A stretch of DNA of 64,000 nucleotides from Saprospiraceae bacterium. GTDB lineage: Bacteria > Bacteroidota > Bacteroidia > Chitinophagales > Saprospiraceae. Location of the stretch: the NCBI GenBank assembly GCA_016706365.1, contig JADJJU010000001.1:459001-523000 (forward strand). The letters are read 5' to 3'. The notes below the pieces were generated by a model. The model worked only from the letters and a program-made list of their open reading frames with translations. It was not told where the DNA came from and did not search any database. The position numbers were made by a program, and so were the translations under genes. This document shows, one piece after another, positions 1 through 9,351 of the stretch; the first letter of the stretch is position 1, and the number at the start of each line of letters is the position of its first letter.

Positions 1-926
1 ATATAAAATAGGCTTCTAAAGACAAATCCTTCAGAAGCTCTTTTGATTCATCCAAGCCAAGCACAAGAAAAGTGGTCGCCCAGGCATCCGCAGACATACA
101 ATCATCAGCTAATACTGAAACGCTCAATACATTGTGATTTACTGGGTATCCATTTCTTGGATCAATAGCATGTGAAACCTTCCTACCCTCTATTTCTTTA
201 AACTTGCGATAACTCCCCGAAGTTGCCAGAGCTTTATTACTCAATTTTAATATGACCTGCAGTGGTCTGTTTTCTGAAAAAGCTACAGGTTTGTCAATAC
301 CTATTCTCCAATCTTTTCCCTCAGCATTTTTGCCTCTGGTCAACACCTCTCCTCCCAGCTCGATCATGTATTGATTGATACCATTAAATTCCAATAGGTC
401 AGCCAGGACATCCACAGTATAACCCTGAGCTATCGCATTAAAGTCCAGTTGCATTCCTTCCTCTAGAATTTCAATTTATTGGACTCAAGGATCACCTTAT
501 CAGTTCCAATTAGGTGGCGCAAGCTATCTACGTTGTGCTATCCAGCCTTTCCATTCCTTGCTTGTATCCAAATCCCCATGCATTTACAAGAGGGGCAATT
601 GTTACATCAAATACTCCGGCACTTTTCTCAAATATTTCAACTGATTTGGTCCAAACCTTTAGAAAATGATCATCAAGAGTCACATCTCCACCATTGTTCA
701 CAGCGGAAATAATACTCGTTGAATCGTAGGTAGACATACTCTTGTCGATAACCTTAAGGAGAGAATCAATAGATGTTTGGAAATCGCGCTTTTCATTATC
801 GACATAGATAACAGAATATGTGGAGCCCTGAGCTTCTCCATATAATCTGACGACTTGCTGTTTCTTAGAATTGCAAGAGGCCAGGATCAACAGAATCCCG
901 GCCAATGCAAAGATATTTTTTCTCAT
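1..926 (-). CDS. apbE: FAD:protein FMN transferase ApbE (frameshifted, cut by window edge)
   Basis: Transfers FMN from FAD to a Thr of target proteins; here the obvious targets are NqrB and NqrC, encoded just upstream. The start at 926 gives a lipoprotein signal (lipobox ending ILASC at residue 18) and the ApbE N-terminus (GEAQGSTYSVIY, later VNAWGFGYKQG). The frame stops at 528, but the protein continues in a second frame (VDSLRHLIGTDKVILES) and then, from about 472 down, in a third (EEGMQLDFNAIAQGY; ELGGEVLTRGKN; SHAIDPRNGYPVN; DDCMSADAWATTFLVLGL), reaching the window edge. Each break fits one lost base, near 531 and near 468. The gene starts 18 bases after the nqrF stop, so it is probably the last gene of the nqr operon. 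The family assignment is firm; whether the gene is truly broken is unclear and error is more likely. Confidence 0.88.
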
Positions 927-944
927 TTGAATGAAATATTCAGA

Positions 945-2194
945 TCAACCACCGAAATCATCAAATGCAATCATCTCCGGAGGTACACCCAGATCATCCA
1001 ACATTTTGAATACTGCTGCATTCATCATCGGTGGTCCGCACAGGTAATATTCAATTTCTTCAGGTTCAGGATGCTTGCTTAAATAATTATCCAAAACAAT
1101 CTTGTGAATAAATCCAACATATCCCTCCCAATTATCGTCAGGGAGCGGTTCTGATAGTGCTATATTAAACTTGAAATTAGGGTGTTTTGCCTCAATGTCG
1201 CGGAATTGTTCCTCGTAGAAAATTTCGCGCTTACTACGTGCACCATACCAGTAGGAAACTTTTCTGTCTGTTCCCTGTGTATGGAACAAATGGAAAATAT
1301 GTGAGCGTAATGGAGCCATACCGGCACCTCCACCTATATATACCATTTCCTTTTTTGTTGGCTTAATGTGAAACTCACCGTATGGTCCGGAAATCATTAC
1401 CTTATCGCCCGGTTTACGGGTAAAAATATAAGATGAGCATAGGCCAGGTGGCACATCAGCAAAGGCATTCTTAATTCTGTCCCAGGGTGGAGTAGCCAAT
1501 CGAATATTCAACATAACAATGTTACCTTCTGCAGGGTGATTAGCCATTGAATAGGCCCGGAATACCGGTTCATCTACTTTCAGCTTGAGATCCCAGATTT
1601 TAAATTTGTCATAATCATCTTTGAATTTCTCCGGGATACTATATAAATCTTTTTTGAAGTCAAGATCTAATTCAGGAACATCAATCTGAATATATCCTCC
1701 GGAATGAAAGTCAAGGATTTCGCCTTCAGGTAATCTTACAACAAATTCTTTTATATAGGTGGAAACATTATCATTCGAAATGACTTCGCACTCCCATTTT
1801 TTACTCCGAATACCTCATCAGGAACCCGGATTTCCATGTTTTCTTTAACCTTGACCTGGCAGGCAAGACGTTGCTTATCTGCCACTTCTTTTCGATTGAG
1901 GTGATTCGTTTCAGTTGGTAAAATTTCACCTCCACCTTCAAGCACCTGGCAAACACACATGGCACAAGTTCCCCCACCACCACATGCTGAAGCAAGAAAT
2001 ATATTTTTTTCTGCCAGAGTTGTCAGGAGTGTACTTCCGGGCTTCACTGTTATTGCATTCGCAGTATCACCATTGACTACAATCTGGACATCACCCTGGG
2101 GCAACAATCGTTCTTTAGCCTGAATAATCAGGAATACAAATATCATAATGATCAGAATGAAGACAATTGTACTGGAAATAACGACTGGTATCAT
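945..2194 (-). CDS. nqrF: Na+-translocating NADH:quinone reductase subunit F (one frameshift)
   Basis: NqrF is the NADH-oxidising entry subunit of the Na+-NQR pump, carrying FAD and a 2Fe-2S cluster. Residues 1-25 form the single membrane anchor. The ferredoxin domain has Cys71, Cys77, Cys80 (motif CGGGGTCAMC) and Cys112 (LACQV), the canonical NqrF spacing. The FAD/NADH module follows, with RAYSMANHPAEG, YIGGGAGMAPLRSH and the C-terminal FDDFGG. The first frame ends wrongly after VFGVKN. Adding one A to the six-A run (plus-strand T run at 1797-1802) restores VKKWECEVISNDNVSTYIKEF and joins the two parts into about 417 residues, normal for the family. All domains are otherwise intact, so a sequencing deletion is the simplest explanation. 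It lies between nqrE (88 bases upstream) and apbE. Confidence 0.93.
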
Positions 2195-2282
2195 AATTTA
2201 TATGGTTATAGATCTGAGTCAATTAAACAAAATTTAGTCAAATCCTTATTGTCAAAAAGTGTTCTAAGCCAAATAATAATTA

Positions 2283-2897
2283 TTACAATTGAATTCCGGC
2301 AAAGCTCAAAAATGCCATTCCCATTAATCCTGTTATTAGCATAGCTAGTCCCAATCCTTTCAATGGATCAGGTACATTCGAGTAAGTAAGCCTTTCTCTT
2401 ATAGCCGCCAATGCCACTATCGCCAGAAAAAATCCTACTCCTGATCCTCCTGCAAAAACTATTGTTTCGGGTAAATTGTACGCTCTTTCCTGCATAAATA
2501 ATGAGGAACCCAAAATGGCACAGTTGACTGTGATCAATGGTAAAAAAATTCCCAGCGAGTTATATAAGGCAGGAAGAAATTTTTCAACTATCATCTCAAC
2601 CAATTGCACCGTACCAGCGATAACTGATATAAAAAGTATAAAAGCTAAAAAGGTAAGATCAATTTCAGCAAGGGAAGGACTTATCCAGGCTAAAGAACCC
2701 TTTTCCAGCAGTAAGCTAAGCACCAGATAATTAAAGGGCGCAGTAATTACGTTGACAAAAATAACTGCGATTCCTAAACCGAAAGCCGTTTTTATTGACT
2801 TTGAAACTGCCAAAAAGGAACACATTCCCAAAAAGAATGCGAAAATCATATTTTCTATAAATACGGCTTTAATAAACAGGTTGATATATTCTAACAT
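2283..2897 (-). CDS. nqrE: Na+-translocating NADH:quinone reductase subunit E
   Basis: Integral membrane subunit of Na+-NQR, about 204 residues with six predicted hydrophobic helices, paralogous to NqrD and to RnfA/RnfE. The protein opens with MLEYINLFIKAVFIENMIFA and has the two half-repeat cysteines FLGMCSFLAV and ITVNCAILG that in this family ligate the intramembrane iron centre between NqrD and NqrE. The C-terminus (DPLKGLGLAMLITGLMGMAF) is typical of NqrE. It is complete, 21 bases after nqrD and in the same orientation as the rest of the operon. A membrane-embedded role in electron transfer from the NqrF 2Fe-2S cluster to NqrC is established for the family. Confidence 0.95.
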   Translation of the reverse strand: MLEYINLFIKAVFIENMIFAFFLGMCSFLAVSKSIKTAFGLGIAVIFVNVITAPFNYLVLSLLLEKGSLAWISPSLAEIDLTFLAFILFISVIAGTVQLVEMIVEKFLPALYNSLGIFLPLITVNCAILGSSLFMQERAYNLPETIVFAGGSGVGFFLAIVALAAIRERLTYSNVPDPLKGLGLAMLITGLMGMAFLSFAGIQL

Positions 2898-2918
2898 GAT
2901 AATTTTTGCATTAAAGTT

Positions 2919-3596
2919 TTAAGAAACATTCACCAGACTCTTGTTAAGGCTGCGCTGAATCCAAATGTAAATACCTATGAGAAATAAGGCAGCCGGGGGA
3001 AGCATCATCAAACCATTGTTGACATACCCCATATCATAAGCCCACTGAGGTACTATCTTATAGCCCAAAAGTGAACCTGATCCAAAAAGCTCCCTGATTA
3101 CTCCTACAAAAATCAATACTAAACCGTACCCTGCTCCATTTCCTATTCCGTCTAGAAAGGACGCCCATGGTTTCTTTTGCATAGCAAATGCTTCCAATCG
3201 TCCCATCACTATACAATTTGTGATAATCAAGCCCACAAAAACTGAAAGTTTTTTACTTACTTCATACACATAAGCCTTCAACACCTGATCGACTAAAGTT
3301 ACCAATGTTGCAACTACAACTAATTGGACGATCATTCTGATTCGGGTAGGTATTCCTTTTCTTATTATGGAAATAATCAGATTGGAAAATGCCACAACAA
3401 AAATTACACTGCCGGCCATAATCAGGGAAGGCATTACCTGGGTAGTTACAGCCAATGCTGAACAAATTCCCAATACCTGCACTGTCACCGGATTATTATC
3501 ACCCAGGGGATCCTTCAGAACTCTGATGTTCTTATTAGAAAACAATGGCTCAGCAGGGGCCTTAATCAAATTTGCTGATTGAACTTCAGTACTCAT
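2919..3596 (-). CDS. nqrD: Na+-translocating NADH:quinone reductase subunit D
   Basis: Membrane subunit paired with NqrE. It has 225 residues with multiple transmembrane segments and the two family cysteine motifs (LGICSALAVTTQ and LIITNCIVMGRLEAFA). The conserved stretch SFLDGIGNGAGYGLVLIFVG and the FGSGSLLG loop are typical of NqrD. It begins with a soluble N-terminus containing FSNKNIRVLKDPLGDNNPVT. It is intact and lies 21 bases from nqrC and 21 bases from nqrE, so it is clearly part of one transcript. It could be confused only with RnfE, but the neighbouring nqrA, nqrB, nqrC and nqrF settle the complex type. Confidence 0.95.
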   Translation of the reverse strand: MSTEVQSANLIKAPAEPLFSNKNIRVLKDPLGDNNPVTVQVLGICSALAVTTQVMPSLIMAGSVIFVVAFSNLIISIIRKGIPTRIRMIVQLVVVATLVTLVDQVLKAYVYEVSKKLSVFVGLIITNCIVMGRLEAFAMQKKPWASFLDGIGNGAGYGLVLIFVGVIRELFGSGSLLGYKIVPQWAYDMGYVNNGLMMLPPAALFLIGIYIWIQRSLNKSLVNVS

Positions 3597-3617
3597 ATGT
3601 TCAATTTAATTTTATTA

Positions 3618-4397
3618 TTAATTTTCAAGAACTCCGGAAGTATCAATGGTAGTACCTCCTGAATTATCCTGATCACTCCCCTGAGGAATGATTTTGGTTT
3701 TCAACTTTCCAAAATAGGGTTGGTACAAAGTAATGCAATCCCGAATCATATTGCTGGTTCCTACAGTGGTAATTGTTCCTCCGCTGATTCCATCAACTCT
3801 GTATTCCGCAGGAATATTTTTACCTGTTCCAAATTTCACAACTTTCAAAGCCACATCCTGTGATTCACCCTCATATAATTTCTTCTCGGGAAACTGCTCA
3901 GAAAACATGGTTGTAGCAATTTCCGCTCCTAAACCGGGAGTTTCACCTTTATGGTCAAAATTGGCACCATATACTGTATTAAAATCATCTTCTATTGAAA
4001 TGAATCCCCAAATCGGGCCCCAAAGACCGACTCCATGCAATGGCAGAATATAAATTTTCTTACCATCTTCTTTTTTGAATACATATAATGGCAAGCTTCT
4101 TTCTGCATCCGGCTTTGCCAGTTCATCTTTCAAATTGAGATCAAAGGCCTTTAGACCATCTTTTGTATTTCCTTCTGTGTCAATTACCACTTCTTCCACG
4201 CTACTGTTGTACAAATCTCCTAGTTTGGACTTGTCTGACACATCGATTCTTGCAGCTTTAAGAATGTTTGCTTTTTTCTCCAGAATAATATTAACCTGCT
4301 GAGTTGATTTCAGACCTTCTGAAGCAAAAGCCAGCAGTAGTGCAGCTATGATTGTCAGTACTGCAGCATATATAAATGTGTATCTATTGGTATGCAC
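3618..4397 (-). CDS. nqrC: Na+-translocating NADH:quinone reductase subunit C (FMN-binding)
   Basis: NqrC carries a covalently bound FMN on a Thr that relays electrons in the pump. It has 259 residues, one N-terminal membrane helix (residues about 8-27) and a periplasmic FMN-binding domain. The flavinylation motif is visible as DGISGGTIT at residues 202-210, with Thr208 the likely attachment site; the usual form is SGAT, so Gly replaces Ala here. The preceding GVGLWGPIWGFISI and GETPGLGAEI are family signatures. Its start overlaps the end of nqrB by 14 bases, suggesting coupled translation. ApbE, its modifying enzyme, is encoded at the end of the operon. Confidence 0.95.
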   Translation of the reverse strand: MHTNRYTFIYAAVLTIIAALLLAFASEGLKSTQQVNIILEKKANILKAARIDVSDKSKLGDLYNSSVEEVVIDTEGNTKDGLKAFDLNLKDELAKPDAERSLPLYVFKKEDGKKIYILPLHGVGLWGPIWGFISIEDDFNTVYGANFDHKGETPGLGAEIATTMFSEQFPEKKLYEGESQDVALKVVKFGTGKNIPAEYRVDGISGGTITTVGTSNMIRDCITLYQPYFGKLKTKIIPQGSDQDNSGGTTIDTSGVLEN

Positions 4398-5544
4398 TTT
4401 TCATTCTTGTTTTGATGTGTCTCTGAATGACTATATGATCAATCAGCGGAGCAAACACGTTAAAAAATAAAATACTCAACATCATAGCTTCCGGGTAAGC
4501 CGGATTGAAGACTCTCAGTATCACTGTAAATCCTCCGATGGCCAAACCATACATCCATTTACCTCTGTTTGTCTGTGCCGCAGACACAGGATCAGTTGCC
4601 ATAAAGACTGCACCAAAAGCAAATCCACCCATAAGCAAGTGATAATGTGCCGGTACTTCCATAGCGGGATACGCAGAACCTGCAAGAAGATTAAATAATA
4701 AACCCATCAAATAACCTCCGGCAAATACAGCTGTCATAATCCGCCACGATCCCACTCCTGTATAAATTAAATACAATCCGCCCAATAAAATTGCCAGTGT
4801 TGAAGTTTCGCCTATCGAACCTTTAATGGTTCCAAAAAACATATCGGTTGCGCTGATATTCTCATTCATTGAACTTAGTCCTTCATCGAAATAAACAAGG
4901 GATGTAGCGCCTGAAAATCCATCCACTAAAGTCTTGTCAGCGTCCATTGCGACCCAGATTTCTCCACTCATATATGCAGGAAAAGCAAAGAACAAAAATG
5001 CCCTTGCCAGCAATGCAGGATTCATTATGTTAAAACCGGTCCCGCCGAAAACTTCTTTTCCAATGATTACTGTAAAAGCACTTGCAAAAGCAACCATCCA
5101 TAAAGGGACAGTTACAGGTAATATCAAAGGAATCAACATCCCTGTCACGAGATAACCTTCATTGATGCTGTGGCCGCGCATTCCTGCAAACAGAAATTCA
5201 ATACCCAGACCGACTCCATAAGATACAATGATAATAGGTAAAACTTTAATGGCTCCAAAAATCAGGTTATCCATTAATGTTGAAGTTTCACCATACGCTG
5301 CATAATGCTGGAATCCTACATTCCACATTCCAAAAAGCAATGCAGGAATCATAGCTATGATGACAGTAAACATGGTTCTTTTCAGGTCGATACCGTCTCT
5401 CACATGCACCCCATTATGGTTGGCGTGCTTGGGTACAAACAAAAAAGTTTCCAGTCCATCAAATACAACCCAAAATTTCTCCAGCTTCCCTCCTTTTTCA
5501 AAGTTGGGCTTTATCTTATCTACTAATGATCGTAACGCTTTCAC
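4384..5544 (-). CDS. nqrB: Na+-translocating NADH:quinone reductase subunit B (FMN-binding, membrane)
   Basis: Large membrane subunit (386 residues, about ten hydrophobic helices) holding a covalent FMN and involved in quinone reduction and Na+ translocation. The flavinylation motif DGFSGATSL lies at residues 208-216, with Thr214 the expected FMN-bearing residue. N-terminal residues 1-50 are soluble and typical (LVDKIKPNFEKGGK, FVPKHANHNGVHVRDGIDLKR with fewer than 20 residues per block). GKEVFGGTGFNIMNPALLAR and FMATDPVSAAQT are conserved loops. It sits 24 bases after nqrA and overlaps nqrC by 14 bases. Nothing looks damaged. Confidence 0.95.
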   Translation of the reverse strand: MKALRSLVDKIKPNFEKGGKLEKFWVVFDGLETFLFVPKHANHNGVHVRDGIDLKRTMFTVIIAMIPALLFGMWNVGFQHYAAYGETSTLMDNLIFGAIKVLPIIIVSYGVGLGIEFLFAGMRGHSINEGYLVTGMLIPLILPVTVPLWMVAFASAFTVIIGKEVFGGTGFNIMNPALLARAFLFFAFPAYMSGEIWVAMDADKTLVDGFSGATSLVYFDEGLSSMNENISATDMFFGTIKGSIGETSTLAILLGGLYLIYTGVGSWRIMTAVFAGGYLMGLLFNLLAGSAYPAMEVPAHYHLLMGGFAFGAVFMATDPVSAAQTNRGKWMYGLAIGGFTVILRVFNPAYPEAMMLSILFFNVFAPLIDHIVIQRHIKTRMKSAYQ

Positions 5545-5568
5545 TATACTTTCGAATTTTATGATGAA

Positions 5569-6921
5569 TTATCCTTCTTTTCTCATTAACTCCAGACCAC
5601 GGGAAACGATTTGTTGCACAGGCATTTTTGAGGTACATACAAACTCGCACAGGGCAAGATCTTCTTCGGAGATTTCATATATGCCCAGCTTTTCCATCAT
5701 CTCAATATCCTTTGCTAAAATTGCTTTCAACAATTGTACAGGCAGGATATTCATTGGCAATACCTTTTCATATTCACCGGTTACAACAAATGCACGCTCT
5801 TCTCCATTCTGTGAGCTATTAAGTCTGTATTCCTTGTTTTTATTGAGCCAGGAGAAAAATGTCCTGGATAAAGATAGCTTATTAAATCCCGGCATTAACC
5901 AGCCCAAAAATTCTGACTCGCTGCTCTCCGGAATGACAGTAATTTGCTGATCATAAAACCCAATGAATCCTTCAGCTTTGACATGTTGTCCTGTCAGCAC
6001 ATTACCCAGAATATATCTGTTATAACCTTCATTGACATTTCCTTCTAAAATTGCATTATAAGAATTCCCGATAATGGTGCGGTAATATGCTGTTTCCTTT
6101 ACTTCAGACCCGCTCAACGAAACAATTCGCTCTGGTTTATAAGATCCGGAAGTAAATAAGTTACCAATGGTAACTACTTGTTGCGGATCAAGGTACCAAA
6201 TTACATCTCCGGGCCTGATCGGACTGATATGATGAATCTGAATACCGACATTCCCAGCGGGATGAGGACCTTCAAAATAATGGATTTTAACACCTTTGAC
6301 AGAGTTGAATACTTCATTGCCCGTCACATTATTTCTAAGTGATAAATGGATCGGAACATTGAATGCCTGAAGTACACGAATCCCGGTTTCAAATGCATCC
6401 TTATTTTGCAAAATGACCAGATTCAAATCAGGAGCCAGAGGGGCGGAATCAAAGCATGAGATGAATATACCTTTTGGATTATCGTCTACTTTTGCAATGG
6501 TGGAAAAAGGTCTTTGTCTGATCATGTTCCATGCACCACTGTCCAGCAATACCCCGGTCACAGAATCGCGGGTCCATGGCTGGCTTATACCCGCGCTGAA
6601 ATCACGATACTTTTGTTCCTTATCTGCCAAAATTCTAACTTCAAGAATCTTACGTTTCTCTCCTCTGAAGATTTCCACTATTTCTCCACTTACAGGCGCC
6701 GTAAACTTAAGTTCGGGACGATCTTTTTCATAGAAAAGGTGATCACCTGCTTTTACTTCATCTCCGGTCTGAACCAGCATTTTCGGTATTACTTCCAGAA
6801 AATCTGTTGGTTTCACTGCAACGATCTCAGAAAGGGGTAAATCTTTAATGACAGGATTGGTCTTGCCAACCAATTTGATGTCAAATCCACGCTTAATCTT
6901 GATAACTCCGTTTTCAGACAT
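5569..6921 (-). CDS. nqrA: Na+-translocating NADH:quinone reductase subunit A
   Basis: First gene of the operon; a cytoplasmic-side subunit of Na+-NQR associated with quinone binding. It has 450 residues, the usual length. It begins with IKIKRGFDIKLVGK, then a biotinyl/lipoyl-like fold (GDEVKAGDHLFYEKDRPELK; APVSGEIVEI), the central FNVPIHLSLRNNVTG and HPAGNVGIQIHHISP stretches, and the C-terminal LPMNILPVQLLKAI and CEFVCTSKMPVQ motifs. The start at 6921 is the only Met in register with the conserved N-terminus. Upstream is a 1.3-kb gene-poor region with a possible promoter at about 7017-7024. Confidence 0.95.
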   Translation of the reverse strand: MSENGVIKIKRGFDIKLVGKTNPVIKDLPLSEIVAVKPTDFLEVIPKMLVQTGDEVKAGDHLFYEKDRPELKFTAPVSGEIVEIFRGEKRKILEVRILADKEQKYRDFSAGISQPWTRDSVTGVLLDSGAWNMIRQRPFSTIAKVDDNPKGIFISCFDSAPLAPDLNLVILQNKDAFETGIRVLQAFNVPIHLSLRNNVTGNEVFNSVKGVKIHYFEGPHPAGNVGIQIHHISPIRPGDVIWYLDPQQVVTIGNLFTSGSYKPERIVSLSGSEVKETAYYRTIIGNSYNAILEGNVNEGYNRYILGNVLTGQHVKAEGFIGFYDQQITVIPESSESEFLGWLMPGFNKLSLSRTFFSWLNKNKEYRLNSSQNGEERAFVVTGEYEKVLPMNILPVQLLKAILAKDIEMMEKLGIYEISEEDLALCEFVCTSKMPVQQIVSRGLELMRKEG

Positions 6922-7016
6922 CTGTACTTAAATTATTGTATAAAAATAGACTTCGATACTTCTAGCATTTAGAATTGGCAACTCAAAATCGAAATCGTGG
7001 CTATCGGATTGCAGAC

Positions 7017-7024
7017 CAAATTTA
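7017..7024 (-). promoter_or_regulatory. Possible -7 element for the nqr operon
   Basis: On the minus strand this reads TAAATTTG, matching the Bacteroidota -7 consensus TANNTTTG, about 95 bases before the nqrA start. No good TTTG -33 box stands at 19-21 bases, so this is only a weak candidate. Confidence 0.3.
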
Positions 7025-7426
7025 ACAGAATATACCATACAACATAGCCGGCTGTTCGAACTTGATGGCTTAAAGATTTTAAAATTCAAGCTTATATCAA
7101 AGTATTGCAGTCAATAATCTCTCAAAAAATTGGGGAGCTCAGTTCTGCTATGATATTTATTCTGGAATAATTTTATAAGAAACTATCAAACGGCCTTGAT
7201 TTAAAACAATTTCCCGACATCGTGTTGGTTGAGGCCAGGCCCTGCTTTTCAAAACTATAGGTTGTATGACCAATATAGTAATTTATAGTCACGGCAATTA
7301 AACCTATAAAGACTATATGAAGGTGTGTGGATTGCTCACTGTACTGGTTTGTATTTGTATTACAGTTCTGGAGTATTTTATTTGATGCCAATTCCTCACC
7401 AAATGAGAGCCTGATGGTATAGGCAC

Positions 7427-7463
7427 AAAAAAAAACAAGTCATATTGCATTCAATATGACTTG
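7427..7463 (-). terminator. Strong hairpin with T9 tail, minus direction
   Basis: Perfect 12-bp stem (7436-7447 with 7452-7463) and a four-base loop; on the minus strand it is followed by nine T. This is a classic intrinsic terminator, but no recognisable minus-strand gene lies just upstream of it (higher coordinates), so what it terminates is unknown. Confidence 0.7.
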
Positions 7464-7470
7464 CCCCAAC

Positions 7471-7613
7471 AAATTATAATCCCATGAACATATCCAAAAC
7501 TAAAAGCTAAAATATATATTAAACGAGCTTTACTTCTTCTTGTGTAGTGGGGAGCCATAATCTTTTTTACGGCTCCCTACTCTTAAATTTTAATCCCATG
7601 AACATATCCAAAA
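7471..7613. repeat. Two-copy 29-base repeat, each copy next to a different hairpin
   Basis: 7471-7499 and 7585-7613 match at 28 of 29 bases (core TAATCCCATGAACATATCC). The first copy abuts the hairpin at 7436-7463. The second abuts a different hairpin with an 11-bp stem (7546-7556 with 7571-7581, one mismatch). The hairpin sequences are unrelated while the adjoining 29 bases are conserved, so the unit looks like a repeated module and not a simple duplication of the whole segment. On the minus strand copy 2 could encode FGYVHGIKI followed by a stop, but no longer reading frame supports this. Confidence 0.6.
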
Positions 7614-8276
7614 ACAACTAAGAAATTCTGTCACTTGACTGTGAGAGCTTCTATAGCTGAATTCACAATACAATAATCTAGCTTTTCTATGCAGCAAACA
7701 ATAACAAAAAAATGCCCTTGTTACATATAAATATTTGTAATGTGTTGCGGGGCTTCCGGAGAGTGTCTATTTTCAATATGAAGAGTCATAAATCAAGAGG
7801 ACACATTACCACCTCTTGTGAAAATAATAATAAAATAAATCAATTTTTGCTGAAAAAAAATCTCATTTTTCTTCATCTTTTTTCTTCAAAAACTGCTTTT
7901 CAGGCAAAAAAAATGATAATGAGAGTCAAAATGAGTCAAAAAATTTCTCAGCGCTTCCATTCAAATAATGGAATTGATGGGATAAATGTATGATTTCTGA
8001 TTGGAATAGGCTGGAATGGAAGAACATAAATTATATGTTGTATTGTCTTTAATTTATTTGTGGTTCATTCAACTTAAAATTGTCTTTTATTAAGTGCATA
8101 ATTCATGGCATTCCGAATGATGATTTTAAGGTACTGCTTATTCAATGCTTTCTCTACTTTTGGCTTGATCCAAAAGATACTATGTTGCTATCCAAATTAT
8201 TTCTGCAAATTTCTCTCTTTTTTTCTATATTTGTTCTGACCAAAAGAAGGCTTCAGTTGATTCTTTCTACCGAAGT

Positions 8277-9351
8277 CTATCTAGTGCGGAGCGACCGTCG
8301 CTCCGTTTTTTTTTGACCAAAAGAAGGCTTAGTCTCCTCTTTTCCCGATGTATTATTCCAAGCATAATTTTTGTCAAATTCCTCGTCTTTTATCCAAATT
8401 ACGTAGCTCAGAATTAATAGTTTACGCATACAGGCTACAATTGATTTCCTCTTTACATTTGGGTTCTTCTCATTTATTCTGTCACTAAATTGTTTCATTT
8501 TTTCATTGCTTCTTATTGCTGCCATTGCCGGCATATATAGTGCTTGCCTTATTCTTCGATTCCTTTTTACTTATTTTAGACTTGCCTTTGTACATTCCTG
8601 ACTCATTATGTGATACGTCTAAACCAGCATAACTCACAAGTTGTCTTATGTTTCTGATCAACTGGAATCCATTGGTCTCACTTACCAGTATTATTGCTGT
8701 TTCCAGGCCAATTCCTGGTATCGTCTCAAGTTTCTTGATCTTTTTATATAGGTCACTATCCTGTTTGGCAATGCTTAAAAGTTCTACTCTTAGCCTTTGA
8801 AGCTGATGTTTATAAAACTCTATTTGCTCTTCTTTCATTTGCTTCATCATCTCACTTAATCCTTTGGAGTACTTGAGTGCATGAAGCTGATTCTTGGCCC
8901 TAGTGATCTCTTTCTTAATAGACATCGACTCTCTGGCCATATCTCTTATTTGTCTATAATTGCCCGACATTGGCTTCCATTTTTCAACGTTTCTTTCAAT
9001 ACCATATTCGGCAATTACCTTACTGTCAACTTTATCTGTCTTGGTTTTTACATTAAAGCTCCTCATGTAATTTTTCATCTTCATGGCCAGGATTACTGCC
9101 ACTTCCTGCCCACTTTCGTAGAGAAAATAGGCAAGATTTTCATAGTATACACCGGTCGCTTCCATGACATAGTTAACTGAAACGTCTTCTCTGTTTTTCT
9201 TTTCCACCCATTTCACCAATTCCATTGCCCCAGAATCAGTATTGTCAAAACTTGTACTGCCTAAAACCTTAGACTCCTTGTTCTCCAATTTGAGCATAAA
9301 GCAAACGTGAAATATTGCCTTTGAAATGTCAATGCCAACTACTCCTTTCAT
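8277..9351 (-). CDS. IS110-family transposase (one frameshift)
   Basis: DEDD/RuvC-like recombinase of the IS110 family, which moves its element as a circular intermediate guided by an element-encoded bridge RNA. The N-terminal catalytic domain shows GVVGIDISKAIFHV, VNYVMEATGVYYE and KTDKVDSKVIAEYG. The C-terminal Transposase_20 domain shows KLETIPGIGLETAIILVSE and LVSYAGLDVSHNESG. The first frame leaves the family pattern after KISKKE and stops at 8503. Adding one base at the GG at 8562-8563 restores GNRRIRQALYMPAMAA, which runs on to KLLILSYVIWIKDEEFD and the stop at 8277, giving about 355 residues. As it stands the transposase is broken, either truly dead or through an assembly error like others in this window. 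Confidence 0.88.
8287..8314 (+). terminator. GC-rich hairpin with T9 tail
   Basis: Stem CGGAGCGA (8287-8294) with TCGCTCCG (8298-8305), followed by nine T. It points in the plus direction, towards the IS transposase gene 3' end. It may shield the IS from outside transcription. It lies between two copies of the 17-base repeat TGACCAAAAGAAGGCTT (8237-8253 and 8314-8330). Confidence 0.65.

Larger units (their letters stand above)
6922..8276. other. Gene-poor AT-rich region between nqrA and the IS110 element
   Basis: About 1.35 kb without a credible gene. Short open frames (for example 7173-7391 minus and 7712-7993 plus) have no recognisable motif, low-complexity composition and no supporting context. 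The region holds two hairpins, a duplicated 29-base sequence (7471-7613) and homopolymeric A/T tracts near 7850-7920. It may be debris of past mobile-element insertions, judging by the IS beside it. Confidence 0.5.

Noticed and set aside
7173..7391. 72-residue minus-strand open frame upstream of nqrA
   Set aside because: No signal, motif or conserved context, and AT-rich composition typical of chance frames.
7712..7993. 93-residue plus-strand open frame
   Set aside because: Low-complexity Lys/Phe/Asn-rich, no recognisable domain, lies in a gene-poor A/T tract.
8080..8316. 78-residue plus-strand open frame ending at the GC hairpin
   Set aside because: Antisense to IS debris; it ends inside the terminator stem and has no family resemblance.
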